Shown here piece after piece: positions 33,486 through 42,053 of a stretch of DNA of 64,000 bases. Positions within the stretch are counted from its first letter, which is position 1; every line of letters starts with the position of its first letter. The translations under genes were made by a program, and so were the position numbers. The DNA is from Microvirga lupini (GTDB lineage: Bacteria > Pseudomonadota > Alphaproteobacteria > Rhizobiales > Beijerinckiaceae). The stretch is from contig NZ_JACHWB010000004.1 in the NCBI RefSeq assembly GCF_014191055.1, positions 310,001 through 374,000 on the forward strand, written 5' to 3'. The notes under the pieces are model-generated. The model did not search any database. It saw only the letters and a program-made list of their open reading frames with translations, and was not told where the DNA came from.

Positions 33486-34466
33486 ATGCTGACAAAAAGG
33501 ACATTCGCCGCTGCTGCGCTCGGGCTGTGTGCCGTCATGATGGCTGGCACAGCCAGCGCCCAGACAACACTGCGCTCGGCCGACATCCATCCCGATGGAT
33601 ACCCAACTGTCGAGGCCGTCAAGTATTTCGGCTCCCTGCTGGAGAAGAAAACCAACGGCCGGTACAAGGTTCAGGTTTTCCATTCCGCCCAGCTGGGCCA
33701 GGAAAAAGACACGATCGAGCAGACCCGTTTCGGCGTCATCGACCTGAATAGGATCAATATGGGTCCGTTCAACAATCTTATCCCTGAGACTCTGGTGCCC
33801 TCGCTGCCCTTCATCTTCCGGTCCGTCGACCATATGCGCAAGACCATGGACGGCCCGATTGGCGATCAGATCTTGAAGGCGTTCGAACCTCACGGCCTCG
33901 TGGCGCTGGCCTTTTACGACTCGGGCGCCCGGTCCTTCTACAACTCCAAGCGTGCCATCAACACGCCGGCCGACCTGAAGGGTATGAAGGTTCGGGTGAT
34001 CCAGTCCGACCTCTTCCTCGACATGGTCAACGCGCTCGGCGCCAATGCGACCCCGATGCCTCCAGGCGAGGTCTATTCCGCGCTTCAAACCGGCGTGGTC
34101 GATGGAGCCGAGAACAACTGGCCGAGCTACGATTCCTTCCGTCATTTCGAGGTGGCGAAGTATTATTCTCTGACTCAGCATTCCATGTCGCCTGAGGTGC
34201 TGGTGATGTCGAAGAAGAGCTTCGACAAGCTCTCGCCCGAGGACCAGAAGGCGGTGCGTGAAACCGCCAAGGAATCAGTGGCTAAGATGCGCGAACTCTG
34301 GGAAGCCCGCGAGAAGGATGCCGAGAAGAAGATCCGGGCGAGCGGCAGCCAGATCAACGATGTGGACAAGCAGCCCTTCATCGATGCGATGAAGCCTGTC
34401 TACGAGAAGTACGCCAAGGACGCGAAGGTGAAGGACCTCGTCTCCCGCATCCAGGCGATGAACTGA
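33486..34466 (+). CDS. TRAP transporter substrate-binding protein (DctP family)
   Basis: The 326-residue protein has a Sec signal peptide (FAAAALGLCAVMMAGTASAQ, cleavage after residue 26). The mature part has the DctP marks GRYKVQVFHSAQLGQEKDTI and, for carboxylate binding, DLKGMKVRVIQSD with a conserved Arg, followed by ALQTGVVDGAENNWPSY. It captures an acidic solute in the periplasm for the two permease subunits that follow. Given the kduI, kduD and kdgF genes downstream, an unsaturated or free uronate is the best guess. The ATG is preceded by AGGAGG. A strong stem-loop separates it from the permease genes. Confidence 0.95.
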   Translation: MLTKRTFAAAALGLCAVMMAGTASAQTTLRSADIHPDGYPTVEAVKYFGSLLEKKTNGRYKVQVFHSAQLGQEKDTIEQTRFGVIDLNRINMGPFNNLIPETLVPSLPFIFRSVDHMRKTMDGPIGDQILKAFEPHGLVALAFYDSGARSFYNSKRAINTPADLKGMKVRVIQSDLFLDMVNALGANATPMPPGEVYSALQTGVVDGAENNWPSYDSFRHFEVAKYYSLTQHSMSPEVLVMSKKSFDKLSPEDQKAVRETAKESVAKMRELWEAREKDAEKKIRASGSQINDVDKQPFIDAMKPVYEKYAKDAKVKDLVSRIQAMN

Positions 34467-34489
34467 GTTCGGTCCTCCTGAGCCAACCT

Positions 34490-34515
34490 GGGCCGGCTTC
34501 GGCCGGCTCTCTTTT
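34490..34515 (+). terminator. Intra-operon attenuating terminator after the DctP gene
   Basis: GCCGGC pairs with GCCGGC around a TTCG tetraloop, extended by a G-T and a G-C pair, and is followed by TCTTTT. It lies in the 68-base gap between the binding-protein and small permease genes, so partial termination would give more receptor than permease. Confidence 0.6.
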
Positions 34516-34534
34516 CCGCTGGAGATTTTGATCG

Positions 34535-35074
34535 ATGCGCGATGGTCTTGCCGCGCTGTCCCGAACTCTTGCCGTCATCAATCGTGCGGCGCTTTGGATT
34601 TCCGGGGTCGGGCTCGTTTTGATGACGGTCTTCGTCGGATGGCAGGTGTTCGGACGATATGTGCTGAACCAGTCGCCGAGCTGGACCGAGCCGGCCTCCC
34701 TCCTGCTGATGAGCTGGTTCATTCTGCTCGGCTCTGCCGTCGGGGTGCGGGAGGGCAATCATCTCGGTTTTGAAATCGCTCTTCACTATGCTCCTCAGGG
34801 ACTGCGGCGCATCATGCTCGGCGTCACCGAGGTGCTGGTGATGGCCTTCGGTGTCGCCATGGCCTGGTACGGCACCGAGCTTGCCGTGGAGACCTGGTCG
34901 GCGGCCATGCCAGGATTACCGATCCCTCAAGGTTTCGACTATGTGCCTCTCGCCTTCGGCGGTGCTCTGATCGCCCTTTTCTCATTGGAAAAATTCGTTC
35001 GCCTCCTGTCTTTGGGAGAAGACGTACCCCTGGTGCGGGTGGACGAGCCTCATCTTGTTGCCGTGAAGGATTGA
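34535..35074 (+). CDS. TRAP transporter small permease (DctQ family)
   Basis: The 179-residue inner-membrane protein has four predicted helices. The DctQ pattern is visible in VGWQVFGRYVLNQSPSWTEP followed by LLMSWFILLGSAVGVREGNH and later VPLAFGGALIALFSLEKFVR. It forms the membrane complex with the large permease, which uses a sodium gradient. GGAG lies 10 bases before the ATG at 34535. The next gene starts after 4 bases. Confidence 0.93.
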   Translation: MRDGLAALSRTLAVINRAALWISGVGLVLMTVFVGWQVFGRYVLNQSPSWTEPASLLLMSWFILLGSAVGVREGNHLGFEIALHYAPQGLRRIMLGVTEVLVMAFGVAMAWYGTELAVETWSAAMPGLPIPQGFDYVPLAFGGALIALFSLEKFVRLLSLGEDVPLVRVDEPHLVAVKD

Positions 35075-35078
35075 CACC

Positions 35079-36359
35079 ATGGAGATGTGGGTTCTGTTCG
35101 GCGTCTTCACGCTGCTGCTTCTCATCGGCACGCCAGTTGCATTCTGCCTCGGCATTGCGTCGCTCGCGACCATTCTCTACATGGATTTGCCGCCCGTCGT
35201 TGTGTTCCAGCAGATTAATTCCGGCATGAACGCCTTCGCCATGATGGCGATCCCGTTCTTCATCTATGCCGGAGACCTCATGATGCGAGGCGGCATCGCC
35301 GACCGCCTGATCCGACTGGCCGCCGGCTTCGTCGGCCATCTGCGCGGCGGGTTGGGCCAAGTCAACGTGGTTGCATCGACCCTCTTCGGCGGCATCTCCG
35401 GTTCGGCCATCGCGGATGCTTCGGCCATTGGCGGTATCATGATTCCGCAGATGGAAAAGCGCGGATACGCCAAGGATTACAGCGTCAACGTGACGGTGAA
35501 TGCCGCTATCATCGCGCTTCTGATTCCGCCGTCACACAACATGATCATCTACTCCATCGCAGCCGGCGGCACGATCTCGGTGGCGGATCTCTTCACGGCC
35601 GGCGTCCTTCCCGGATTCCTGCTGGCGGCCGCCCTGATGATCACGGCCTATGTCGTGGCCGTTCGCCGCGGCTATCCCGCCGATCCGTTCCCCGGCCTGC
35701 GGATGCTGGCCTACTTCTTCGTCTCCGCCGTTCCGGGCATCCTGCTGATCTTCATCATCTTCGGTGGCGTGCGTTCCGGTGTCTTTACCGCCACGGAGAG
35801 TTCGTGCATCGCGGTAGTGTACGCCCTGCTTGTGACGCTTCTCGTCTATCGCGAGATGAACTGGGAGAATTTCGTCGAGGCGACCCTCGGTGCTGTGCGT
35901 ACCACCGCGATGGTTCTCCTCGTCATCGGCACCGCCAGCGCCTTCGGCTGGCTCATGGCCTTCCTGCAGGTGCCGCAGGCGACGATATCCCTGATGAAGA
36001 CCATATCGGACAATCCGATCGTCGTCCTGCTGCTGATCAACGTCATCCTGCTGGTGCTCGGCACCTTCATGGACATGGCCCCGATGATCATCATCTGCAC
36101 GCCGATCTTCCTGCCCGTGATCAAGGCCTTCGGCATCGACCCGGTGCATTTCGGCGTGATCCTGATCCTCAACGCCGGCATCGGGCTCAACACGCCGCCG
36201 GTCGGCTCCGTTCTCTTCGTCGGCTGCGCGGTGGGCAAGATCTCCATCGGCGAAGCCATGAAGACCATCTGGCCGTTCCTCGGCGCGAGCGTCCTGGTGC
36301 TGCTCCTCGTCACCTATATTCCCGGGCTGTCGCTCTGGCTGCCGGCCCTGTTCCGCTGA
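35079..36359 (+). CDS. TRAP transporter large permease (DctM family)
   Basis: This 426-residue integral membrane protein with about 12 helices is the transport channel. Family signatures include the N-terminal LLIGTPVAFCLG, AIPFFIYAGDLMMRGGIADR, GGISGSAIADASAIGGIMIP and, in the second half, GTFMDMAPMIIICTPIFLPV and GVILILNAGIGLNTPPVGSV. It works with the DctP and DctQ proteins encoded just upstream. It is 4 bases after the DctQ gene, so co-translated. Confidence 0.95.
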   Translation: MEMWVLFGVFTLLLLIGTPVAFCLGIASLATILYMDLPPVVVFQQINSGMNAFAMMAIPFFIYAGDLMMRGGIADRLIRLAAGFVGHLRGGLGQVNVVASTLFGGISGSAIADASAIGGIMIPQMEKRGYAKDYSVNVTVNAAIIALLIPPSHNMIIYSIAAGGTISVADLFTAGVLPGFLLAAALMITAYVVAVRRGYPADPFPGLRMLAYFFVSAVPGILLIFIIFGGVRSGVFTATESSCIAVVYALLVTLLVYREMNWENFVEATLGAVRTTAMVLLVIGTASAFGWLMAFLQVPQATISLMKTISDNPIVVLLLINVILLVLGTFMDMAPMIIICTPIFLPVIKAFGIDPVHFGVILILNAGIGLNTPPVGSVLFVGCAVGKISIGEAMKTIWPFLGASVLVLLLVTYIPGLSLWLPALFR

Positions 36360-36382
36360 ACCATTCACTGAAAGAGGCAATG

Positions 36383-37219
36383 ATGACCATCGAAATCCGG
36401 CAGGTATGCCATCCCGAGGCCGTGCGCCATTTCAGTTCCGCCGAACTGCGCCGTCACTTCTTGATCGAGACACTGTTCGTGCCGGGTGAGGTGAAGCTGA
36501 CCTACAGCCATATCGACCGCCTAGTGGTCGGAGGAGCAACACCGACATCTGGTCCCATCAAGCTGGAATCGCACAAGCAGATCGGATCTCCCAACTTCCT
36601 CGACCGGCGCGAACTCGGCGTCGTGAATCTCGGTGGCGCGGGGCGCGTCCATACGGATGGAACCGTTCATGATCTCGGCCCCCGCGATGCCCTTTATATC
36701 GCTATGGGCACCAAGGACGTGCGCTTCGAGAGCCTCGACGCCGCAAACCCAGCGAAGTTCTATCTCGTCAGCACCCCGGCGCATGCGCGCTTCGAGACGG
36801 TGAAGATCGGCCTCGACCGCGCCCGTCGCGTGGATCTCGGCGACGCGGCGAACGGCAATGTCCGCACGATCTTCCAGATGATCCACCCGGAAGTCTGCCG
36901 TTCGGCGCAACTCGTTCTCGGCATGACGCAGCTCAAGCCGGGCAGCATGTGGAATACCATGCCGGCTCACGTCCACGACCGGCGCTCCGAAGTCTATGTC
37001 TATTTCGACATGCAGCCTGACACCCGCGTGTTCCACTTCATGGGCGAGCCCGCCGAGACCAAGCATCTCGTGGTGTCGAACGAGCAGGCGATTCTCTCGC
37101 CTGGCTGGTCGATCCATTCCGGTGTCGGCACCAGCAACTACACCTTCGTCTGGGCCATGGGCGGCGACAATCAGGACTTCACCGACATGGACATGGTGCC
37201 CATGGACGCTCTGCGCTGA
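36383..37219 (+). CDS. kduI: 5-keto-4-deoxyuronate isomerase
   Basis: KduI converts 5-keto-4-deoxyuronate (4-deoxy-L-threo-5-hexosulose uronate) to 3-deoxy-D-glycero-2,5-hexodiulosonate in the breakdown of pectin-type unsaturated uronates. The 278-residue length equals that of the E. coli enzyme. The bicupin zinc site is visible in NTMPAHVHDRRSEVYVYFDM (two His, one Glu) with a further His in GWSIHSG. The second of two adjacent ATG codons (36383) is chosen because GAGG lies 5 bases upstream. It is 23 bases after the DctM gene and 10 bases before the kduD start, so it is in the same operon. Confidence 0.96.
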   Translation: MTIEIRQVCHPEAVRHFSSAELRRHFLIETLFVPGEVKLTYSHIDRLVVGGATPTSGPIKLESHKQIGSPNFLDRRELGVVNLGGAGRVHTDGTVHDLGPRDALYIAMGTKDVRFESLDAANPAKFYLVSTPAHARFETVKIGLDRARRVDLGDAANGNVRTIFQMIHPEVCRSAQLVLGMTQLKPGSMWNTMPAHVHDRRSEVYVYFDMQPDTRVFHFMGEPAETKHLVVSNEQAILSPGWSIHSGVGTSNYTFVWAMGGDNQDFTDMDMVPMDALR

Positions 37220-37229
37220 GGACATGGCG

Positions 37230-37988
37230 ATGACGTTCTCCTTCGATCTCACGGGCAAGACCGCTCTCGTCACCGGGGCCAATACGGGCCTCGGTCAGGG
37301 CATTGCGGTGGCGCTGGCCCAGGCTGGCGCTGCCATCGTGGCGGTAGGCCGCTCAAACATGGACGAGACGGAGCGCCTGTGTCGCGAGGCCGGCGCCGCG
37401 TTCCACAGCGTGCAGGCGGACCTGTCCTCCCTCGACCCGATTGAGCGCATCGTCACGGAGGCCAGTACCCTTAGTGGGCGGATCGACATCCTAGTCAACA
37501 ATGCCGGTATCATCCGGCGGGCCGATGCCATCGAGTTCACGGAGAAGGACTGGGACGACGTGATGAACGTCAACCTGAAATCGACCTTTTTCCTGTCTCA
37601 GGCAGTGGCGCGCACGATGATCGCTGACGAGAGGGGCGGTAAGATCATCAACATTGCCTCGCTCCTGTCCTTCCAGGGTGGGATCCGGATCCCCTCCTAC
37701 ACGGCGAGCAAGAGTGGCCTTGCGGGCCTCACGCGGCTCTTGGCCTGCGAATGGGCATCGAAGGGCATCAACGTCAACGCCATCGCGCCGGGCTACTTCG
37801 TCACCAACAACACCGAGGCCCTGCGCAATGATCCGAAGCGCAGCAGCGAGATCCTTGGGCGGATTCCGGCGGGACGCTGGGGCGACCCGGCGGATCTCGG
37901 TGGCGCTGCCGTATTTCTCGCTTCGACCGCAGCAGATTACATTCATGGCATCGTTCTGCCCGTCGACGGCGGATGGCTTGCCCGATAA
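37230..37988 (+). CDS. kduD: 2-dehydro-3-deoxy-D-gluconate 5-dehydrogenase
   Basis: This short-chain dehydrogenase of 252 residues reduces the KduI product to 2-keto-3-deoxygluconate with NAD(P)H. The cofactor motif TGANTGLGQGIA is near residue 16, NNAGI near 88, the catalytic Ser is in NIASLLSFQGG, and the YTASK motif (Tyr and Lys) follows. The C-terminal VLPVDGGWLAR is typical for KduD. The ATG at 37230 is used because an ATG at 37224 leaves only 2 bases after GAGGA. The onward enzymes (KDG kinase and aldolase) are not in this window. Confidence 0.94.
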   Translation: MTFSFDLTGKTALVTGANTGLGQGIAVALAQAGAAIVAVGRSNMDETERLCREAGAAFHSVQADLSSLDPIERIVTEASTLSGRIDILVNNAGIIRRADAIEFTEKDWDDVMNVNLKSTFFLSQAVARTMIADERGGKIINIASLLSFQGGIRIPSYTASKSGLAGLTRLLACEWASKGINVNAIAPGYFVTNNTEALRNDPKRSSEILGRIPAGRWGDPADLGGAAVFLASTAADYIHGIVLPVDGGWLAR

Positions 37989-38006
37989 ACCATTTCGGAG
38001 ACGATC

Positions 38007-38357
38007 ATGACTCGCAAAGGTTCAGCCTTCGCTTTTGACCGTGACATTGACTGGGACGCGGCAGGCGAGGGCATCCGCCGCAAGGTGCTGACCTACGATA
38101 CGGGCGTGATGATGGTCCGCGTGGCTTTTGAATCAGGCGCCGTCGGCGCTGCCCATTCGCATCCGCATGTCCAGTGCAGTCTCGTCGAGCAGGGTGTCTT
38201 CGACATCACCATCGACGGCCGCACCGAACGGCTGCGGCAGGGCGACAGCTTCCTTGTCCCCCCGAATGCCGTGCATGGAGCGGTGGCTATCGAAGCCGGT
38301 GTTCTCCTTGATGTCTTCACGCCGATGCGGGACGATTTCGTTGCAGCAGAGGCATGA
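38007..38357 (+). CDS. kdgF: KdgF-like cupin, unsaturated uronate linearising protein
   Basis: This 116-residue single-domain cupin has the metal site AAHSHPHVQ with a later PNAVHGAV, giving three His and a Gln as likely ligands. KdgF homologues speed the ring-opening of 4,5-unsaturated uronates to the keto form that KduI uses. The KdgF-like start (GIRRKVLTYDTGVMMVRVAF) and the location directly after kduD support this. It lies 18 bases downstream of kduD. Its presence suggests that the imported substrate is a lyase-derived unsaturated uronate rather than a plain hexuronate. Confidence 0.88.
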   Translation: MTRKGSAFAFDRDIDWDAAGEGIRRKVLTYDTGVMMVRVAFESGAVGAAHSHPHVQCSLVEQGVFDITIDGRTERLRQGDSFLVPPNAVHGAVAIEAGVLLDVFTPMRDDFVAAEA

Positions 38358-38377
38358 GGAGCTTCCGCTTCGCCGCC

Positions 38378-39145
38378 CTATAGGTTGGTAAGCCAACCCA
38401 GTCCGTCCTCCGTGCGGCCCCGCGGCCTATACTCGGCACCGACCCAGCCTTCGTACCCTAGGCTGTCGAGCGTTCGGAAAATTTCTCGGTAGTTCACCTC
38501 GCCCTCATCCGGTTCGCCGCGGCTCGGGACGGCAGCGATCTGCACGTGGCCGATGAGATCCAGGTGAGCGCGCAATCGCGTGATCAGGTCGCCCTGTGTG
38601 ATCTGCACGTGGTAGCAGTCGAACATCAGCTTGATATTGCGGCGGCCCGCGTGTTCGATGATGGCGGAAGCCTGCTCCACAGTCTGAAGAAAATACCCCG
38701 GCCTGTCGCGATGATTCATCGGCTCGATCAGAACCGTCATGCCTGCCTGACCGGTCTTATCGGCGGCCAATTGCAGATTGGCGACGAAGGTGTGCTCGGC
38801 ATCCGCCTGATCATTGGGAGAGACAATCCCGGCAAGACAGTGGATCGCCGAGGCCCGGATCGCCCTGCCATAGGACAGGGCCAGATCCAGAGCCTGCTCG
38901 AACTCCCTCTCCCGTCCCGGTACGGCACCCAGGCCGAAGTCGCCTGCGGCATCCCCGACAGGCATGTTCAAGCCGAGCATGGTCAGGTCGTGGGCTGTCA
39001 GCGCCTGGCGCATGTCATGCGCGGGCACCTGGTACGGCCAATGCATCTCGACCGCCTTGAAGCCATAGGAGGCAGCAGCGGCGATCCGCTCGATCTCAGG
39101 ACGATCCGAGAAGAGAAATCCGAGATTGGCCGAAAAACGGGGCAT
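38378..39145 (-). CDS. hyi: Hydroxypyruvate isomerase-family TIM-barrel enzyme
   Basis: This 255-residue xylose-isomerase-like TIM barrel starts MPRFSANLGFLFSDRPEIER as in Hyi/OtnI. Metal and catalytic acids are visible in VLIEPMNHRDRPGYF (Glu), LMFDCYHVQ (Asp, His), HVQIAAVPSRGEPDEGEVNY and GWVGAEYRPRG. Hyi interconverts hydroxypyruvate and tartronate semialdehyde, and OtnI acts on 2-oxotetronate. It is convergent with kdgF rather than in the operon, so its link to uronates is only by proximity. AGGAA precedes the ATG by 2 bases. Confidence 0.88.
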   Translation of the reverse strand: MPRFSANLGFLFSDRPEIERIAAAASYGFKAVEMHWPYQVPAHDMRQALTAHDLTMLGLNMPVGDAAGDFGLGAVPGREREFEQALDLALSYGRAIRASAIHCLAGIVSPNDQADAEHTFVANLQLAADKTGQAGMTVLIEPMNHRDRPGYFLQTVEQASAIIEHAGRRNIKLMFDCYHVQITQGDLITRLRAHLDLIGHVQIAAVPSRGEPDEGEVNYREIFRTLDSLGYEGWVGAEYRPRGRTEDGLGWLTNL

Positions 39146-39254
39146 GGTTCCTAGCTGCCTGTGCGTTCGGGATGCGGGGCATTCCTGCGGCAGTGAACAG
39201 CACCTCAGGGGCGCATTCAATGTTCTCCTGACATCCGCTTGGGTATGAAGAACG

Positions 39255-39282
39255 TCGAGGCAAGTCTCTCGACTTGCCTCGA
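39255..39282 (+). other. 11-bp stem-loop in the leader of the HWE kinase gene
   Basis: TCGAGGCAAGT pairs perfectly with ACTTGCCTCGA around a 6-base loop, ending 20 bases before the ATG at 39303. The nearest ribosome site, GAGGA at 39281-39285, overlaps the base of the stem. The hairpin could hinder translation or act as a transcript-end structure for the gene upstream on the same strand. Confidence 0.5.
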
Positions 39283-39302
39283 GGAAGCGGTATTTAGTTC
39301 GC

Positions 39303-41357
39303 ATGGTCTCATCACGAAGCTATACCATTCGCCAGTGCTTGATGGCTTTCGGCGCGGCCCTCGTGCTGCCGGGCCTTATCTTCGCGGCTATCCTGCTGTG
39401 GCGCTATGCAAGTGCGGAACGCCATCATTATGAGGAGGAGGCCCTCGGCACTGCCCAGCGCATCATGGCCTCGGTTGACCGTGAACTGGTGGGGATTCAG
39501 GCCGCCGCTCAGGCCCTTGCAACCTCCTCCACTCTGCTCGATGGCAACTTCGAGGCGTTCCAGCGCCAGGCCCAGATCACCCTTCAATCCTGGTCGCGGG
39601 AGAAGCCGGATGACTATGCCATCGTGGTCCGTGACACCACGGGCCAGCAGGTCGCCAACACGCGGCTGCCCTGGGGCTCGCCTTTGCCGAAGGGGGCCAA
39701 CCTCCCGATCGACCAGCAGGTGATCGCAACGAAGCGTCCCGTGGTCCAGGATCTCTTCACCGGTGCAGCCGCCGGCCGGCCGATCATCAGCATCAGAGTG
39801 CCTGTTCTCAGGGACGACACCGTCACCCATGTGCTGTCCATGGCGGTCGAGCCCCGGCGGATTGCCGATGTTCTACAGGCCGAGGGACTTCCCGGCCAGT
39901 GGGTCGCAACGATCATCGATAGGGCAGATCGCGTCGTGGCCCGGTCTCGCCTGCACGAAAATTTCATTGGGACGCCTGCACCTGACGAGTTTCTCCAGGC
40001 GGCGCGCGATACCGATGGCACCTGGGAGGGCCGCAATCTCGAAGGAACTGAGGTTCTCGGAGCCTATGCCCGCTCCGCGCTATCGAGCTGGACGACCTTC
40101 GTGGGCGTTCCCACCGAGATCGTTCAGGCCCCGCTGCGCCGCTCCCTCTGGACCATGTTCGGGCTCGGGACGGGCTTGCTCGTGCTTTCCTTTCTCCTCG
40201 CCCGTGGGTTTGGGCAGCGCATCGCCGGTTCGGTCCAGGGATTGGTCAGCCTGGCGCAGCGTCTCGGCCGTGGCGAGCCGCTCACTGCAGAACCAATCGG
40301 ACTGATGGAAATCGATCGCGTCGGTGAGGCCCTGACAGGTGCCTCGGCAGAGTTGCGCGCCCGGGAGGCCGCGCTGGCTCAAAGCGAGGCTCGCCTGCGA
40401 GCCACGCAGAACAACGCAGCCGTGGGCATCGCCGAGGTGGACAGGGATGGGCGGTTCGTGTCTGTCAACGAGGCCCGCTGCAGGCTGACCGGCCATGCCT
40501 ATGAGGAGCTGCTCGGCCTGCACTTCGGCCACGCGGCCGATTCCTCGACTCTCGAACAGGACCTGGACCTGTTCAGGCGGCAGGTCGCAGGCGAGCTCGA
40601 CACCTATACGACCGACAGCAAGTTCCGCCGCAAGGGCGGCAGCAGCGGATGGGCCCGCGTGACCAGCACGGCTGTCCGCGATGCCGGAGGAGACTTCCTC
40701 TATGCCGTACGAGTGGTCGAGGACATCACGGAACGCCGGGAGGCGGACCGGCGCCAGAGGCTGCTGATCGACGAGCTGAATCATCGGGTGAAGAACACGC
40801 TTGCAACGGTGCAGTCGCTGGCCTGGCAGGCTGCGCGTCATGGAGTGCCACCGCAGGTGGCGCAGCAGCGGTTTCAGGAACGTCTGCTGGCGCTCTCACG
40901 CACGCACAACCTCCTCAACGAGACACACTGGGAAGGAGCCTCCCTCAGGACGATTCTCGAAACAGAGCTCCAACCCTACGCAACGGCTCCCTTGCGCATT
41001 CAGCTCCACGGCCCTGAGATACAGCTTTCTCCAAAATCCGCCGTGGTGCTGGGTATGGCCATTCACGAACTCGCCACCAACGCCGTCAAGCACGGAGCCC
41101 TGTCTCTTGCGCCCGGTCAGGTGCAGGTGGATTGGAAGCTCAATCAAGCAGGCGATGAGGCCATCCTCACCATCGATTGGTGCGAGCGAGGCGGCCCCCA
41201 GATCGACGGTCAGCCAAGTTCCGGGTTTGGCTCGCGCCTCCTGCGGCAGACGATCATCCAGGAACTCGCAGGCGAACTGGACGTCAGGTTCGAGCGTGAA
41301 GGAGTGTGCTGCACGATGGCTGTTCCGACCGGATCAGCCAGTCAGCAAGCGGCCTGA
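39303..41357 (+). CDS. HWE-family sensor histidine kinase
   Basis: This 684-residue membrane sensor has a first helix at about residues 13-33 and a second at about 282-302 that flank a periplasmic dCache-like sensor. A HAMP-like linker and a PAS domain (AAVGIAEVDRDGRFVSVNEA, about 370-485) follow. The kinase core belongs to the HWE group: the phosphoacceptor region is LLIDELNHRVKNTLATVQSL, the N-box has HELATNAVKHGAL, and the family WCERGG motif is present, with a G-box FGSRLLR. HWE kinases often signal to stress or light responses with orphan receivers. No response regulator gene is adjacent. Confidence 0.93.
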   Translation: MVSSRSYTIRQCLMAFGAALVLPGLIFAAILLWRYASAERHHYEEEALGTAQRIMASVDRELVGIQAAAQALATSSTLLDGNFEAFQRQAQITLQSWSREKPDDYAIVVRDTTGQQVANTRLPWGSPLPKGANLPIDQQVIATKRPVVQDLFTGAAAGRPIISIRVPVLRDDTVTHVLSMAVEPRRIADVLQAEGLPGQWVATIIDRADRVVARSRLHENFIGTPAPDEFLQAARDTDGTWEGRNLEGTEVLGAYARSALSSWTTFVGVPTEIVQAPLRRSLWTMFGLGTGLLVLSFLLARGFGQRIAGSVQGLVSLAQRLGRGEPLTAEPIGLMEIDRVGEALTGASAELRAREAALAQSEARLRATQNNAAVGIAEVDRDGRFVSVNEARCRLTGHAYEELLGLHFGHAADSSTLEQDLDLFRRQVAGELDTYTTDSKFRRKGGSSGWARVTSTAVRDAGGDFLYAVRVVEDITERREADRRQRLLIDELNHRVKNTLATVQSLAWQAARHGVPPQVAQQRFQERLLALSRTHNLLNETHWEGASLRTILETELQPYATAPLRIQLHGPEIQLSPKSAVVLGMAIHELATNAVKHGALSLAPGQVQVDWKLNQAGDEAILTIDWCERGGPQIDGQPSSGFGSRLLRQTIIQELAGELDVRFEREGVCCTMAVPTGSASQQAA

Positions 41358-41518
41358 GGGGAGAGGTACTGGCCGTCTGCCGACATTGATCTTGTCGGTA
41401 GGATTGCCGATACTGCCAATTCCGACTGTTCAGACAACCCTCAGGTCTACTGCCGGGCGTATTCGTGCCGCTCTGACCGTTGTTGGCGGATGCCTGTTAT
41501 CATCCAAGGTTTTAGACC

Positions 41519-41920
41519 TTAATACATAACTGCGTTAAGAACTATATTGACAGGAGAACCCGCCTCGACCTGCGCGCTGCCCCGTGCCATCAGCCAACCA
41601 TCCGCACGCTCCAAACGCGCAACGATCCGAAGCGTCTGCGAAGCAGCCGGGCTTGCGGGCGGTGACAAGGAAAATGCTACCGCCTTTGATGCACCATCGC
41701 TTGTGATACGGGTTGCCGCGGAACGACGCCGCGCATTATCCCGAATGGCAGGGTCCTCAAGATAAATTTCAAGATGGCCTTTTGGGACAGCAGCGCCGCC
41801 CTCGAACGTGACTGCGCCGCGAATGTCCTCCGGTTGCGCGGCGACCGCTCCCGCGGCCGCGGCGACAGCCCCAACTCCGGCAGTGAGCAGTATTGTGCGG
41901 CGGTTGGCCATGCGCTTCAT
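41519..41920 (-). CDS. Small exported YbaY-like protein
   Basis: This 133-residue precursor has a Tat-type or Sec signal (MKRMANRRTILLTAGVGAVA, Ala-rich, cleaved near VAAQ). The mature domain is a beta-rich module: VTFEGGAAVPKGHLEIYLED, then ITSDGASKAVAFSLSPPA and LRIVARLERADGWL. That pattern resembles the YbaY/YscW-like lipoprotein fold, here without a lipobox Cys. GGAGAG sits 4 bases before the ATG at 41920, so it is chosen over the in-frame ATG at 41932. The role is unknown; members are envelope proteins. Confidence 0.75.
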   Translation of the reverse strand: MKRMANRRTILLTAGVGAVAAAAGAVAAQPEDIRGAVTFEGGAAVPKGHLEIYLEDPAIRDNARRRSAATRITSDGASKAVAFSLSPPASPAASQTLRIVARLERADGWLMARGSAQVEAGSPVNIVLNAVMY

Positions 41921-42016
41921 CACACTCTCCATGATCGCTCCGTAAGATCAAAACTTTGGTGACATCTCTGCTCAGCCTGCAATTCGAAAGGTGCAGCCTA
42001 CTGCAACTGCCGTATG

Positions 42017-42044
42017 AGGTGGGGCGCCTGAAGGCGCCCCACCT
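42017..42044 (-). terminator. 12-bp GC-rich stem-loop after the metallopeptidase gene
   Basis: AGGTGGGGCGCC pairs perfectly with GGCGCCCCACCT around TGAA, starting 9 bases past the stop of the M10 gene. No U tract follows on either strand, so it may protect the mRNA end or terminate with Rho rather than act as a classic terminator. Confidence 0.55.
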
Positions 42045-42053
42045 GGGGTCAAG

